Source: JBMNTU01 sp050945895 (GTDB taxonomy: Bacteria > Bacillota > Clostridia > Christensenellales > Christensenellaceae). From it: DNA of 57,201 nucleotides. The notes under the pieces are model-generated. The model did not search any database. It was not told where the DNA came from and saw nothing but the letters and a program-made list of their open reading frames with translations. Positions 42,426 through 52,087 of this stretch are shown here, piece by piece. The stretch's first letter is position 1, and every line of letters begins with the position of its first letter. Where the stretch lies: contig JBMNTU010000001.1 of NCBI GenBank assembly GCA_050945895.1, positions 1 through 57,201 on the forward strand, written 5' to 3'. The translations under genes were made by a program, and so were the position numbers.

Positions 42426-42953
42426 TTAGTGTGGTAAATGATTGGTGTTCAACTTAAGCATAAAAGCTACTTCGCCCTTAGAAAGCCCCGTGTCCCGCAC
42501 GATCTGGTCAATGCCGCATCCATCTTCAAACATTTTAATCGCCGCCTGTTTTTTTTGGTCGGCCCCTTCCGCCGCACCGGGCAGGCGGTCTGCGGGTTCA
42601 ATCCGTATTCCCATAGAAAGCTGTTCGCCCACATCAGCCGTGTCCGCCGCATTTTCCGCCAGCCTTTTTTCGGAAACAGAAATGCTTTCCCGAATGAGCG
42701 ACACGGCGTTCAGGTCCGTTTCAACGCGCCGGATGTCGCTGTCCAGCTTGTCCATGTGCGCCTCCACATATTCTTTAAAGCTGTCGATCATATCCTCCAC
42801 CTCAAAGTAGAGCATCATAATCTTTTTTTCTTTTTCCTCCAGTTCCTTTTCCCCGTCGTTCTTTCTTTTCTTTTTTCCATGTAAAATCAGAAAGACCAGC
42901 ATAACCGCCAGTCCAAAAACAAACAACGCAAATATATAATACTCAACTCCCAT
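42426..42953 (-). CDS. SwrB-like/DUF6115 membrane-anchored coiled-coil protein
   Basis: A 175-residue protein with one N-terminal membrane helix (YYIFALFVFGLAVMLVFLIL), a Lys/Glu-rich coiled coil (40-110) and a C-terminal helix-turn-helix-like segment (GCGIDQIVRDTGLSKGEVAFML). This layout and the place after sigD resemble SwrB of Bacillus, which promotes export-apparatus activation, and the DUF6115 family. Sequence similarity to SwrB itself is uncertain. AGGTGG lies four bases before the ATG. Confidence 0.65.
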   Translation of the reverse strand: MGVEYYIFALFVFGLAVMLVFLILHGKKKRKNDGEKELEEKEKKIMMLYFEVEDMIDSFKEYVEAHMDKLDSDIRRVETDLNAVSLIRESISVSEKRLAENAADTADVGEQLSMGIRIEPADRLPGAAEGADQKKQAAIKMFEDGCGIDQIVRDTGLSKGEVAFMLKLNTNHLPH

Positions 42954-42964
42954 GGTTCCACCTT

Positions 42965-43300
42965 TTATACGTTTATGTCGATTTCGCCGCCCAACCTTTT
43001 GTCGCTGGCTACCCGTAAGCCGTCGTCGGCCTGCGCACCGGCGTCGCCGTCCTGCGCCTCATTCCCCTTGGAAAACTCCGAAGATTCCTGATCCTTCGGG
43101 TCCTTTTGCTTGTCGTCCACCCGGCGGTTTTCGGCATGCTCCAGCTCAGTCACATTTTGCATTTCTGTTAGTGCGCGCTCCTTTTCCAGCGCTGCGGCAA
43201 ACTCCTTCGTGCGCTCGGCGTTCGCCACCTGGTCAGCAGCCTGCCTCGAGAACTCTGCCGACCGTTGTATCATAATCTGGCTGTCAATTCCGCGTATCAT
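42965..43300 (-). CDS. Small hydrophilic flagellar-operon protein, unknown function
   Basis: A 111-residue protein starting MIRGIDSQIMIQRSAEFSRQ, then a charged helical segment (AERTKEFAAALEKERALTEMQ) and a Lys/Asp/Gln-rich disordered tail ending GGEIDINV. AAAGGAG eight bases upstream fixes the start; the longer open frame upstream has a non-protein-like composition. Short proteins of this kind occur between the DUF342 and SwrB-like genes in other Clostridia flagellar operons. No domain recognised. Confidence 0.65.
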   Translation of the reverse strand: MIRGIDSQIMIQRSAEFSRQAADQVANAERTKEFAAALEKERALTEMQNVTELEHAENRRVDDKQKDPKDQESSEFSKGNEAQDGDAGAQADDGLRVASDKRLGGEIDINV

Positions 43301-43446
43301 CTTCGGTTCTCCTTTCCATTTATTTTCCGTCTTCCTAATCTGCCCTCGCTTTGCCCAAACAACGTCGCCAGTCCCGTTCACATCTGTTTTTCCGTTGCCC
43401 GTTCCTGTTTCCACACACGGCCGCCCAGCTTACACAAGCCGGAACA

Positions 43447-45069
43447 CTAGCTTCTCCGCCGTTTTTCCGGCGGAGCATAAAAGCATGCTTCCGATGCAAT
43501 ATCCTTCCCATGCCTCGAGTACGTCACATACTGGTCGTCCTGCCGGAGCATGTATGCGCTGTTTCCAATAACGATTTTTGTTCCCCGGTAAATCTTGTCC
43601 AGCACATGCACATGCCCGCCCTTTGCATCCTGGATGGCCTGCCCGATCTCCTCGCCTTCCGCATTCAATTCATTGATTTGTGCAGTCAGGCTTCCAATCT
43701 GCATGCTTACCTCCAGGCGCGCTTTGGCGTTTGCGTCCGTCTTGTTTTTTTCCGCCGCCGCCAGCGCCAGCTCCAGCCTTTGCCGCACAGCACCAAGCTG
43801 TTCCACGTTCGCCTGCAGTTCTTTCATTCGGTTCCTTTTTTGCGGCGAAACGCCAATCTCAATCGTTGTCGTAATATTCGCGTCTGTTCCAATAACCTTT
43901 GCCACAACATATTTGCCAGCGCCCACAACGCCGCCCATAATTGCCCCGCGGTTGAGCGAAACGTCCACATACCCTTCACAGGCCACATTGCCCTGTATCA
44001 GGTATTCTGCAGTAATGTTTCCGCCTGCTTCCACATTGGTGCGCTCAATGAAGTTTGCTATAATGTCCCCCCCTGCGCTCACTTTGCTCTTGTCTGCCCC
44101 GCGTATGCCGCTCTTTACGGTAATGTTGCCCTTCGCGTCAAGCATCGCATTTTCCACCAGGCCGTGTACGACAATATTTCCGCCTGCTTCAACCAAAAAA
44201 CCGGAATTAACATTCCCCATAATTTCAATATCGCCGTCAAAACGCACATTTCCCACCGACATATCCACATCGCCGGGAATACGCAGCACCGGCGAAACTA
44301 CGATTTTTCCCTGTGCAAATTCCAGTCTCCCTGCAATTTTCGACAAAAGCGAGAGTTTATCCTCCGAAAGGTATGTATTCTTACCCGCAGGCAAAATTGC
44401 ATCCCTTCCTTTTTTGGCGCCAATTTTAGCGCCTTTTACAGATATTCCATCCACCGGCTCTGTCGCCGGCGTTTTTGTGACCAGCACCTGGTCTTGCTCC
44501 GCCTTTTCAAATTTGCTGATATTCCGCCAGTCAATCTTATCGTTTTCGTTTTCCGCCGCCAGCGCCAAATAATCCATCTGCTCTGTCTCTATATGGTAAG
44601 TCAGCTTAGCGTCTTCCCCATCTACCGGCGGCTGTCCTTTGGCAACCAGCTCGTCCGTATAATACAACCGATCCGAGACAATCCTCTTAATATTATCATC
44701 GATCAATCCAAACGTAACTTTATACTTATCCTCAAGTTCCCGGCGTATTTCATCCTCCGTCAACCGTTCCCCGTCCTCGTCCGCAGGAAACAGCCGCAGC
44801 CAGGCCTCCTGCCCGTCTGCCGAAACCGTCACTTCCATTTCTTCGTTTACAATGCATTCCTCCTGCGCCTCGGCAATCTTTTCCGTTTGCGCCTGTCCGG
44901 CAGAAATCAGCGCCCCAATTTTCGAGGCGTCCGCCCCTGCAATGTTTTTGCGCTTCAAATACCCCACAGCCTGCGCCATATCCATCGGTTTACCGTCTCC
45001 GTCCGGCGGTATCAATGTCAAATAAACGCCGTCCTCCCGGTAATCAAGTTTAATCCTTCCATCTGCCAT
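43447..45069 (-). CDS. FapA/DUF342 polymerising beta-solenoid protein
   Basis: A 540-residue protein with an N-terminal FapA region (residues 1-200; DYREDGVYLTLIPPDG, then EDEIRRELEDKYKVTFGLID) and a central right-handed beta-solenoid (about 230-400) of short repeats such as VEAGGNIVVHG, MLDAKGNITVKSG and VSAGGDIIANF, like bactofilins. A coiled coil and a small beta tail follow. DUF342 genes regularly lie next to sigD in Clostridia, but the role in motility is not known; a scaffold or cytoskeletal element is an inference. The 172-base gap before it holds no clear gene. Confidence 0.85.
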   Translation of the reverse strand: MADGRIKLDYREDGVYLTLIPPDGDGKPMDMAQAVGYLKRKNIAGADASKIGALISAGQAQTEKIAEAQEECIVNEEMEVTVSADGQEAWLRLFPADEDGERLTEDEIRRELEDKYKVTFGLIDDNIKRIVSDRLYYTDELVAKGQPPVDGEDAKLTYHIETEQMDYLALAAENENDKIDWRNISKFEKAEQDQVLVTKTPATEPVDGISVKGAKIGAKKGRDAILPAGKNTYLSEDKLSLLSKIAGRLEFAQGKIVVSPVLRIPGDVDMSVGNVRFDGDIEIMGNVNSGFLVEAGGNIVVHGLVENAMLDAKGNITVKSGIRGADKSKVSAGGDIIANFIERTNVEAGGNITAEYLIQGNVACEGYVDVSLNRGAIMGGVVGAGKYVVAKVIGTDANITTTIEIGVSPQKRNRMKELQANVEQLGAVRQRLELALAAAEKNKTDANAKARLEVSMQIGSLTAQINELNAEGEEIGQAIQDAKGGHVHVLDKIYRGTKIVIGNSAYMLRQDDQYVTYSRHGKDIASEACFYAPPEKRRRS

Positions 45070-45241
45070 TCAAACACTCCCCCTCAAAACACCTGCAACA
45101 GGTCTCTGTCAAAAACGCGGCGTCAACAACCGGCGCTCCATAAACGCATCGCCATACGCTTTCCTGTACCGCCGCCTTTTCCGTCAACCCGCGCACCCCA
45201 ACCCGCACAGATTTTTTTATTTTATATATTCCTAAACAGGG

Positions 45242-46036
45242 TCAATCCTCTTTCATTTGCCGGCCCAGCTGCGTTCGAATCCGCTTCAGAGCCTTCGAAT
45301 GTATCTGCGAAACGCGCGACTCGCTCACTTCCAGTATCTGTGCAATTTCCCGCAGAAGCAGCTCGTCCTTGTAATACAGCTGCAATACCATCCGTTCATT
45401 CTCCGGCAACCCAGACAGCGCCTGCGTAAGCATTTCCAGCATTTCCTTTTTTTCCAGGCTGCTTTCGGGCATAGCCTGCTCATTATCATCCTGCACCGTA
45501 TCAATCAGCTTAACGGACTCATCCTTCGAGTTGGACGCAATCACGTTCTCAAAATACATGATGTTATAAATATACGCGTTATCCCGCGCTTCTTTAACCT
45601 GCTGCTCCGTCAGCCCCAGCGCTTTTGCAACGTCTGCATCTTCCGGCTCCCGGCCTGTCCTCATCACTGCCGCTTCAATTTCACCCGTCACCTTCTTAAT
45701 GCGCTGCCGCATAGAAGACGATATCCAGTCCTGCTTCCGCATAAAATCCAGTATTTCCCCCCGGATTCGCTTATATGCATATGTCTCAAACTTGACATTT
45801 CGGAACTGGTCGAATTTATTGATGGCATCCATTAGGCCAATCACGCCGCTGCTCAGCAAGTCGTCGTAGTCATTTTTAGACTGGTAAACCGGCATCATAC
45901 GCAGCACCACCTTGCGTACAAGATACATATAGTGAAGAAGCAATTCGTTTTTGTTCTCCACCGAAGGGTCGTCAAAATATTTTTCCCACAGCTTATCGGC
46001 GCTGGCTGCCATGTTGTCCATTTCTGTCTGTGTCAA
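45242..46036 (-). CDS. sigD: Flagellar sigma factor SigD/FliA (sigma-28)
   Basis: Sigma factor for late flagellar and chemotaxis genes. Region 2 (LLSSGVIGLMDAINKFDQFRN; KFETYAYKRIRGEILDFMR), region 3 (GREPEDADVAKALGL) and region 4 (LPENERMVLQLYYKDELLLREIAQILEVSESRVSQIHSKAL) are intact. I prefer the TTG start at 46036 (MTQTEMDN), six bases after GGGGGG; the earlier TTG overlaps that SD. FlgM at 40 kb is its anti-sigma factor and the promoter at 11.45 kb a likely target. Confidence 0.95.
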   Translation of the reverse strand: MTQTEMDNMAASADKLWEKYFDDPSVENKNELLLHYMYLVRKVVLRMMPVYQSKNDYDDLLSSGVIGLMDAINKFDQFRNVKFETYAYKRIRGEILDFMRKQDWISSSMRQRIKKVTGEIEAAVMRTGREPEDADVAKALGLTEQQVKEARDNAYIYNIMYFENVIASNSKDESVKLIDTVQDDNEQAMPESSLEKKEMLEMLTQALSGLPENERMVLQLYYKDELLLREIAQILEVSESRVSQIHSKALKRIRTQLGRQMKED

Positions 46037-46092
46037 AACATTCCCCCCCTTCAAAGTACTGTCCCGCTAGTATCCCGTTTTTCTGCCGACGG

Positions 46093-46728
46093 TCATTCCG
46101 GGCGCGCAATTTGCTGGTTAAATATAAACCGCCGTATTCGCCTCAGCTGTTTCTCGTCCTCATCTGTAAATTTAAGGCCGATCCGGTAAATGTATTGCCC
46201 CGCAACAAACGAATCCAGCCGCCGTACAATGTGCGCAATAAACAAATACTCGTCTCCGTCAAGGTCAAATTTACACTCGACTTTGTCGCCGACCTTCCAT
46301 TTGATCTCCGCGTTGATGCCAATTCCGCCTTCCGAAATATCCAGCCCCTGGCATTTTATATAGGGCGCATCGTCGCCGCCCTCCGTTAGATTTCGAATAT
46401 AAACATCGTACAGATACTGTAGCCTATACGCTGCGCGGCGCTGCACCTCTTCAATCGGCGATATACGGGTCAGCCTGGTCATCCGCAGGTTGTCGATCTT
46501 ATCTACGCCTTCAATCGATACCAAAAAAGCAAAACACCGTTCCCTGCGAATAAACCTTGCGCTGTATGCCTGGTTCTTCCAGTCCTTGTCCCAAAATACC
46601 TCCCGCAAAAAATCCATTGTCCAAATCGTATCCCCATCAATGTTTTCCACGCGGGTTTTCACGGACGGCCTGCCTGTTTGTTCGATCTCAAGCAGTTCGC
46701 CCAATTCAATATTCACTACTGGTTCCAT
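46093..46728 (-). CDS. PilZ-domain c-di-GMP receptor (YcgR/YpfB-like flagellar brake)
   Basis: A 211-residue protein with an N-terminal YcgR-type beta domain (NIELGELLEIEQTGRPSVKTRV) and a C-terminal PilZ domain. The c-di-GMP-binding residues are present: RRAAYR (R-x-x-x-R) and DISEGGIGI (D-x-S-x-x-G). Such proteins slow the motor when c-di-GMP is high. Coding within the flagellar operon, between flhG and sigD, supports this. AAGGA five bases before ATG 46728 sets the start. Confidence 0.9.
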   Translation of the reverse strand: MEPVVNIELGELLEIEQTGRPSVKTRVENIDGDTIWTMDFLREVFWDKDWKNQAYSARFIRRERCFAFLVSIEGVDKIDNLRMTRLTRISPIEEVQRRAAYRLQYLYDVYIRNLTEGGDDAPYIKCQGLDISEGGIGINAEIKWKVGDKVECKFDLDGDEYLFIAHIVRRLDSFVAGQYIYRIGLKFTDEDEKQLRRIRRFIFNQQIARPE

Positions 46729-46750
46729 GTCGTTCCTTCCCATAGGTCGT

Positions 46751-47647
46751 CTACTGTCCTCCCCTCAAGAACCGGCTGAAAAAGCCTTTCAATCCCTTTG
46801 CCCTTTTGTCCTGTCCTGCATTGCTATCCGTAACTTTGTTTGCCAAAAGCTGTATCTGCTTGGATGCCATGCTCATTGGATATTTTACAATATGCGGCAT
46901 AAAATTACTGATCGACTCTGTCATTTTATCGTCCATAACAATATAGCCAAGCATATCTACTTTATACTGCAAATACTTAAGCGCTACCGTCGAAAAGCTC
47001 GCATGTGTGCTAACCGCTTCGCTCTCCGAGCGCGCTTTGTTAATCAACGTTCGAATCTTTGGCATATTTTTTAATGTAGATGCCGTTTTAAGCACCACGT
47101 ATCCGTCCAGTATAGACGTCGGTTCAGATGTAATCACCAAAATCGTTTCGTCACTGGCATCAATCAGCCGAAGGATACTATTGTTCATTCCTCCGCCCGT
47201 ATCAAACAATATATAGTCCATCGTGTTTTCCAGCGCCGAAAGCTGGCTAATCATATGCTCCAGCTTTATCTCGCTCATCTGTAAAAGGTCTTGGACGCCC
47301 GACCCGCCGGCAATATACCAAACGCCCGGAAAACACTCTTCCATAACCTCGCTTAGGCGCATCTCCCCGCTAATCACATGGCTCAGGTTGTATTGCGAAT
47401 TCACACCCAGCATAATATTGACATTGGAAAAACCAAAATCTGCATCAATAATCGCCACCTTTTTGCCGCACCTCGAAAGCGCTATAGCAAAGTTCACAGT
47501 AAAACTCGTCTTTCCGACGCCGCCTTTCCCGCTGGTAATGCAAAACACAGACGCTTTATTCTCACCGCCGGATGTTTCAGATTCCCCCGCCGACTGTGTG
47601 TTCATTGCATAAATCATTTCGCGCAGTTTCTGCGCCTGGTCACTCAT
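46751..47647 (-). CDS. flhG: FlhG (YlxH) MinD-like ATPase controlling flagellar number
   Basis: ParA/MinD-family ATPase of 298 residues: an N-terminal DQAQKLREMIYAM helix like the one that activates FlhF GTPase, deviant Walker A KGGVGKT (41-47), IIDADFGFSNVNIMLG and YILFDTGGGMNN switch motifs. The C-terminal helix (GLKGFFSRFLRGG) should bind membranes. The start ATG overlaps the region just after the flhF stop; the two work as a pair to place flagella. Confidence 0.94.
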   Translation of the reverse strand: MSDQAQKLREMIYAMNTQSAGESETSGGENKASVFCITSGKGGVGKTSFTVNFAIALSRCGKKVAIIDADFGFSNVNIMLGVNSQYNLSHVISGEMRLSEVMEECFPGVWYIAGGSGVQDLLQMSEIKLEHMISQLSALENTMDYILFDTGGGMNNSILRLIDASDETILVITSEPTSILDGYVVLKTASTLKNMPKIRTLINKARSESEAVSTHASFSTVALKYLQYKVDMLGYIVMDDKMTESISNFMPHIVKYPMSMASKQIQLLANKVTDSNAGQDKRAKGLKGFFSRFLRGGQ

Positions 47648-47650
47648 ACA

Positions 47651-48832
47651 TCAATTCTCCAGAATCGAATCCACGATTTCCCGCGGGTTTATTTCTGCAA
47701 TATCATCCGGCACGCCCTGCCCTGTTGTTATATACGAGAGCGGACGGTTTGCCATCTCAGCAATGTTCAAAATCATTCCTCTTGTTTTTACTTCATCCAC
47801 CTTTGTTACAATAATACTATGCGTTTTCAAAAACGAGTAGTTTTCCAGTATCTGCGCCGTCACCCGGCCCGCCGTAGACGCAGCCAGCGTCAGGTACACA
47901 TCCTCAATCTCCCCATACCGCATCAGCTCAATAATCTCATTCCGGTATGCCTCATCGTCCGACACCTTTCCCGCCGTATCCAAAAAGACCACGTCCTTCG
48001 TCTTAAATGCGTCCAACGCGTCAACAATCTCCTCCGAATTATAAATCGTCAGCATTTCCGTATTCAGTATATCGCAATATGCCTTCAGCTGGTCCTGCGC
48101 CGCAACCCGGAATACATCTGTGTTGATAATGCCAACCGAAAGCTTCTGCTCTACCACCAACTGCGAGGCCAGCTTAACCAGCGTGGTCGTTTTGCCAACG
48201 CCCGTCGGCCCAACCAGCATAACAACCTTTTGCTTGAATTTTGTGCTCCGGATGGGGTTTGTTTTTCCAATCGTATCCTGCATCAGCTGCGCCATCACCT
48301 CTTCCACTCCGGCGCTCCGGCTGTTCGCAATCTCCTCGGCCTTGCCGCAAAGCTCCTTGGCAAGCTCTGTTTCCACATCGTTTTCCGTCAGCTTTGTATA
48401 AAGCTCCAATATCTTACCCGTAAAGGGCACATCCGGTTTCACCTTCACGCTGCTGTATGTATCGATCTTGCTGCCCACTTCACTAATCAAGTTTCTCAGC
48501 TCGCCAATGCTCTCATCAATACTTTCAATTTTCTGGTCATTGCTTTTCTGGTTATCCTGCAACTCCTCCACAAGCTTTTCCAACGCTTTTTCATGCTTGT
48601 CGTCTTTTTTCGGTTGGGCAACAACCTCTTTCACAACCTTTTTCTCCGTCACCACCGGTTTTTCTTCGTATCCCGCCATCACTTCCAGTATTTTTTTGGA
48701 GAATAATCCAAAAAATCCGCTTCTGGAGCGAACCTGCTTGCTGCTTAAGATAACCGCGTCCGGCCCAAGCTCTTCTTTTATTACGCGAAGGGCTTCCTGC
48801 ATATTGTCAGCATGGAATTTTTTTAGCCTCAT
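47651..48832 (-). CDS. flhF: FlhF SRP-type GTPase for flagellar placement
   Basis: SRP-family GTPase of 393 residues. The N-terminus KKFHADNMQEALRVIKEELGPDAVILSS is the B domain; a charged linker and N domain follow; the G domain has GPTGVGKT (208-215), DTAGKVSDDEAY and TKVDE. Works with FlhG to set the number and place of flagella. Between flhA and flhG, the standard order. Confidence 0.95.
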   Translation of the reverse strand: MRLKKFHADNMQEALRVIKEELGPDAVILSSKQVRSRSGFFGLFSKKILEVMAGYEEKPVVTEKKVVKEVVAQPKKDDKHEKALEKLVEELQDNQKSNDQKIESIDESIGELRNLISEVGSKIDTYSSVKVKPDVPFTGKILELYTKLTENDVETELAKELCGKAEEIANSRSAGVEEVMAQLMQDTIGKTNPIRSTKFKQKVVMLVGPTGVGKTTTLVKLASQLVVEQKLSVGIINTDVFRVAAQDQLKAYCDILNTEMLTIYNSEEIVDALDAFKTKDVVFLDTAGKVSDDEAYRNEIIELMRYGEIEDVYLTLAASTAGRVTAQILENYSFLKTHSIIVTKVDEVKTRGMILNIAEMANRPLSYITTGQGVPDDIAEINPREIVDSILEN

Positions 48833-48872
48833 GCACTTTATCCTTTCTCAAATCCCTTACTCTATTCTACCC

Positions 48873-50927
48873 CTAGCTGGCCTTGCTCAATCCAACAACG
48901 CCATCCGAGAATACCTCCACCGACTCTTCCAGTTCATTATACGACAGAACCACCAAATCCGGAACCATCTGGCTGGTAACGCTCTTAAACTGCCTGCGCA
49001 CAAGCGGCGAAGTCAACACGATGGGCGTAATCCCAAGCTGGTTCATGCGCTCGATCGCCGAACGCAGGCTCAGGAAAATCTGCTGTATCTCCTCCTGCGT
49101 CAACGCTACATAAGTCCCCTGCTCCGTCGTCTTGGTCTTTTCGGCAATCAGCTGCTCCAGCGCAGGGTCCAGCGTAATGACGCGCGCCTTGTCCGTCGGA
49201 ATAAAGCGCTTGGAAATAGAACGGTACAAGCTCTTCCTCACATATTCGGTCATCAGCTCCAAATCGCGCACCGCACCCCCATGGTCGGCCATCGTTTCCA
49301 AAATCGTCCCCATATCGCGGATAGAAATATTTTCCCGCAGCAGGTTGCCCAGCACCTTTTGCACCTCGCCCAGCGAAAACAACTTGGGCACCACTTCTTC
49401 CACAAGCGCAGGCTGCGACGTTTTCAGGTTGTCCAGCAGTGTCCGTACCTGCTGGCGCGTCAGCAGCTCGAAGCTGTGTCGTTTGATGGTTTCGGTCAGG
49501 TGCGTCGCAATAACAGACGGCGCATCCACCGTCGTGTAGCCCATCATTTCCGCGCGTTCGCGGTCTGCCTCCGGTATCCACACAGCCGGCAGCCCAAACG
49601 TTGGCTCCAGCGTTTCAATTCCCGTTAGCTTGCCTTTAACATCGTTTGTGGAAAGCGCCATAATGTGGTCAAGCATAACCTCGCCTTTTGCCACTTCCAC
49701 GCCCTTTATCTTAATAACATATTCATTCGTGCCCAGCTGTATATTGTCGCGTATACGAATAACCGGCACAATAATGCCCTGGTCCAGCGCACACTGCCGG
49801 CGGATCATAACAACGCGCTCCAAAAGGTCCCCGCCCTGGCTGGCGTCAACAAGCGGTACCAGGCCATAGCCCAGTTCTATGCCAATCAGCTCCACCTGCA
49901 AAAGTGAGGTAACGTTCTCCGGCTTGCGCTTCTCCTTTGCCGCTTCTTCCACCTGGTCCTGCGGTATCTGTATCTCCTCGGGCTTTTTTGCCGCCTTGTT
50001 CATCGCATATCCGGCAAAAATCATAATGCCCGCAATGATAAACACCGGCACCTTGGGGAAGCCGGGAATCATTGCAATCACCACCAGCATGCCGCCCAGT
50101 ATATAAAAAATCGTCGGCTGCCGGGAAAACTGCTCTGCCAGGTCGCGCCCCAGGTTTTCCTTGGAGGACGAACGCGTTACAATAATACCCGTCGCAATAG
50201 ACACCATCAGCGCAGGAATCTGGCTCACCAACCCGTCACCAATCGTCGCAATCGTATAAATCTGCAAAATATCCGTCATCGGCATTGCTTCTTCGTTCAT
50301 CATCATGCCAATGATCAGTCCGCCGACAATGTTAATGACCGTAATGATGATACCTACGATCGCATCGCCCTTCACAAACTTGGTAGAACCGTCCATCGCG
50401 CCGTAAAAATCCGCTTCCCGCGTAATTTTCTCACGCCGCTCCTTGGCCTGCTGTTCATCGATCAGGCCAGAGTTCAAATCCGCGTCAATCGCCATCTGCT
50501 TACCGGGCATCGCATCCAGTGTAAAGCGTGCCGAAACTTCGGCCACACGCTCTGCGCCCTTCGTAATAACCACAAACTGTATGACGACAATAATCAAGAA
50601 TATGATAATACCAACAATCAGGTTGTTGCCCGTCGCAAAGCTCCCGAATGCGTTGATGACCTCGCCCGCCTGGCCGCCATTGCCCAAAATCAGCCTCGTG
50701 GACGCCACGTTCAACCCCAGCCGGAACAACGTCATAATCAGCAGCAACGAAGGGAACGACGAAAAATCAAGCGCCTCCCTTACATAAAGTGTCATCAGCA
50801 AAACAAGCAAAGACGCCGAAATGTTGATCACCAAAAACACATCCAGCACACTGGATGGTATGGGCAGGATAATCAGCATGACTACTGCAAATACAACTAA
50901 TGCAATCCAGGCGTCCTTTATCTTCAT
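48873..50927 (-). CDS. flhA: Flagellar export gate protein FlhA
   Basis: Large export gate subunit, 684 residues. Eight membrane helices fill residues 1-310; the FHIPEP signature lies near residues 57-82 (FPSLLLIMTLFRLGLNVASTR), and the ion-gate region has PGKQMAIDADLNSGL. The C-terminal half is the cytoplasmic nonameric ring that binds chaperone-substrate complexes (LLRENISIRDMGTILE). ATG 50927 has GAGG six bases upstream; a TTG just before is less likely. Confidence 0.97.
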   Translation of the reverse strand: MKIKDAWIALVVFAVVMLIILPIPSSVLDVFLVINISASLLVLLMTLYVREALDFSSFPSLLLIMTLFRLGLNVASTRLILGNGGQAGEVINAFGSFATGNNLIVGIIIFLIIVVIQFVVITKGAERVAEVSARFTLDAMPGKQMAIDADLNSGLIDEQQAKERREKITREADFYGAMDGSTKFVKGDAIVGIIITVINIVGGLIIGMMMNEEAMPMTDILQIYTIATIGDGLVSQIPALMVSIATGIIVTRSSSKENLGRDLAEQFSRQPTIFYILGGMLVVIAMIPGFPKVPVFIIAGIMIFAGYAMNKAAKKPEEIQIPQDQVEEAAKEKRKPENVTSLLQVELIGIELGYGLVPLVDASQGGDLLERVVMIRRQCALDQGIIVPVIRIRDNIQLGTNEYVIKIKGVEVAKGEVMLDHIMALSTNDVKGKLTGIETLEPTFGLPAVWIPEADRERAEMMGYTTVDAPSVIATHLTETIKRHSFELLTRQQVRTLLDNLKTSQPALVEEVVPKLFSLGEVQKVLGNLLRENISIRDMGTILETMADHGGAVRDLELMTEYVRKSLYRSISKRFIPTDKARVITLDPALEQLIAEKTKTTEQGTYVALTQEEIQQIFLSLRSAIERMNQLGITPIVLTSPLVRRQFKSVTSQMVPDLVVLSYNELEESVEVFSDGVVGLSKAS

Positions 50928-50991
50928 CAATTACCTCACAACACCATTTATACCATTTTAATAGACAACGGACAGTTCTTCAAGTAATTTA

Positions 50992-52077
50992 TCACCGGTT
51001 ATAACGGTCTGCCCGCTTGCGCCGGTAAACCTGCGCCAAAATCTCCGCAACCGCCTGATACAGCTCCACCGGTATAAAGTCCCCAATCTCGCAATATGCA
51101 TAAAGCGAACGTGCCAGCGGTTTGTCCTCCATGATTTCTACATTGTGCTCCTGCGCAATCTCCTTTATCTTGGCAGCAATCAGGTTTTTTCCCTTCGCTA
51201 CCACCCTGGGCGCGTCGGCTACCGCTTCGTCATACCTTAGCGCCACCGCATACTCTGTCGGGTTGGTAATGACGACGTCCGCGTCGGGTACAGAGCTCAT
51301 CATGCGCATCATCGCCATCTCGCGCTGCTTCTGCTTAATTTTTCCCTTAATCTGCGGGTCGCCCTCCTGCTGCTTCATTTCCATCTTCACTTCATACTTG
51401 CTCATCATCAGGTCTTTTTCATATTTTCTGCGCTGGAACATATAATCCACCGCCGCAATAATCGCCAGAAAAGCAAGCACCTTGAAGGCCGCGTTCACAA
51501 TCATATCCGCAATCTGCAGCACCGCCGCATGCACGCCGACATTCATCAGCGTCGGAAACACCTCCAGGTTGTTCGTTATTTCCTGATAAACAACAAGCCC
51601 AATAACGGCAACCTTCAAAAGCGACTTCAAAAGCTCAAACACGCCCCGCATCGAAAAAATACGTTTAAACCCCTCCACTGGGTTCAGGCGGCTCATTTTG
51701 GGCTCCATCGCCTTTGTGCTGAACAAAAACCCCGTCTGTATTACATTTATTAATACAGCTGCAACGAGCGCCACCGCCAATATAGGCAGCAAAATCGTCA
51801 AAAGCCCGACAGCCATGTTGTTTGCAATGGGCAGAAAGCTTCCAATCTCCATCTGCTCCATTGTCATATGCGTTCCCGAAAGATATTCTCCCGCAAAGCT
51901 AAACAGGTTTTCCGCAATCATGGGCATAAGCCCCCTAAGTGCGGCAAACATAATCAGCATAGAGCCAACCATAACAAGCTCATTGCTTTTTAATACTTGG
52001 CCACGCTCCCTCGCATCTTTGCGTTTTTTAGGGGTGGCCTCCTCAGTTCTTTCGCCAGCGCTGCTATCATCTGCCAA
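50992..52077 (-). CDS. flhB: Flagellar export gate protein FlhB with NPTE cleavage motif
   Basis: Export switch protein of 361 residues. Four membrane helices lie between residues 35 and 215, with GERTEEATPKKRKDARERGQV at the N-terminus. The cytoplasmic tail carries the autocleavage site as NPTE (272-275) in VVITNPTEYAVALRY, where most FlhB proteins have NPTH. Cleavage between Asn and Pro normally permits the switch to filament export; the effect of Glu at the fourth position is unknown. A soluble copy of the tail is coded at 14.6 kb. Ten bases after fliR. Confidence 0.95.
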   Translation of the reverse strand: MADDSSAGERTEEATPKKRKDARERGQVLKSNELVMVGSMLIMFAALRGLMPMIAENLFSFAGEYLSGTHMTMEQMEIGSFLPIANNMAVGLLTILLPILAVALVAAVLINVIQTGFLFSTKAMEPKMSRLNPVEGFKRIFSMRGVFELLKSLLKVAVIGLVVYQEITNNLEVFPTLMNVGVHAAVLQIADMIVNAAFKVLAFLAIIAAVDYMFQRRKYEKDLMMSKYEVKMEMKQQEGDPQIKGKIKQKQREMAMMRMMSSVPDADVVITNPTEYAVALRYDEAVADAPRVVAKGKNLIAAKIKEIAQEHNVEIMEDKPLARSLYAYCEIGDFIPVELYQAVAEILAQVYRRKRADRYNR

Positions 52078-52087
52078 GCCACATCAC

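Noticed and set aside
45070..45241. Promoter or terminator between sigD and the DUF342 gene
   Set aside because: TTGACG and TTGACA hexamers occur, but none has a -10 at proper spacing, and the only hairpin (ACCTG-CAGGT) is too short.
43351..45429. Plus-strand open frame of 692 codons opposite the DUF342 gene
   Set aside because: Antisense shadow of a recognisable solenoid protein; it also runs through intergenic sequence and has no ribosome binding site.
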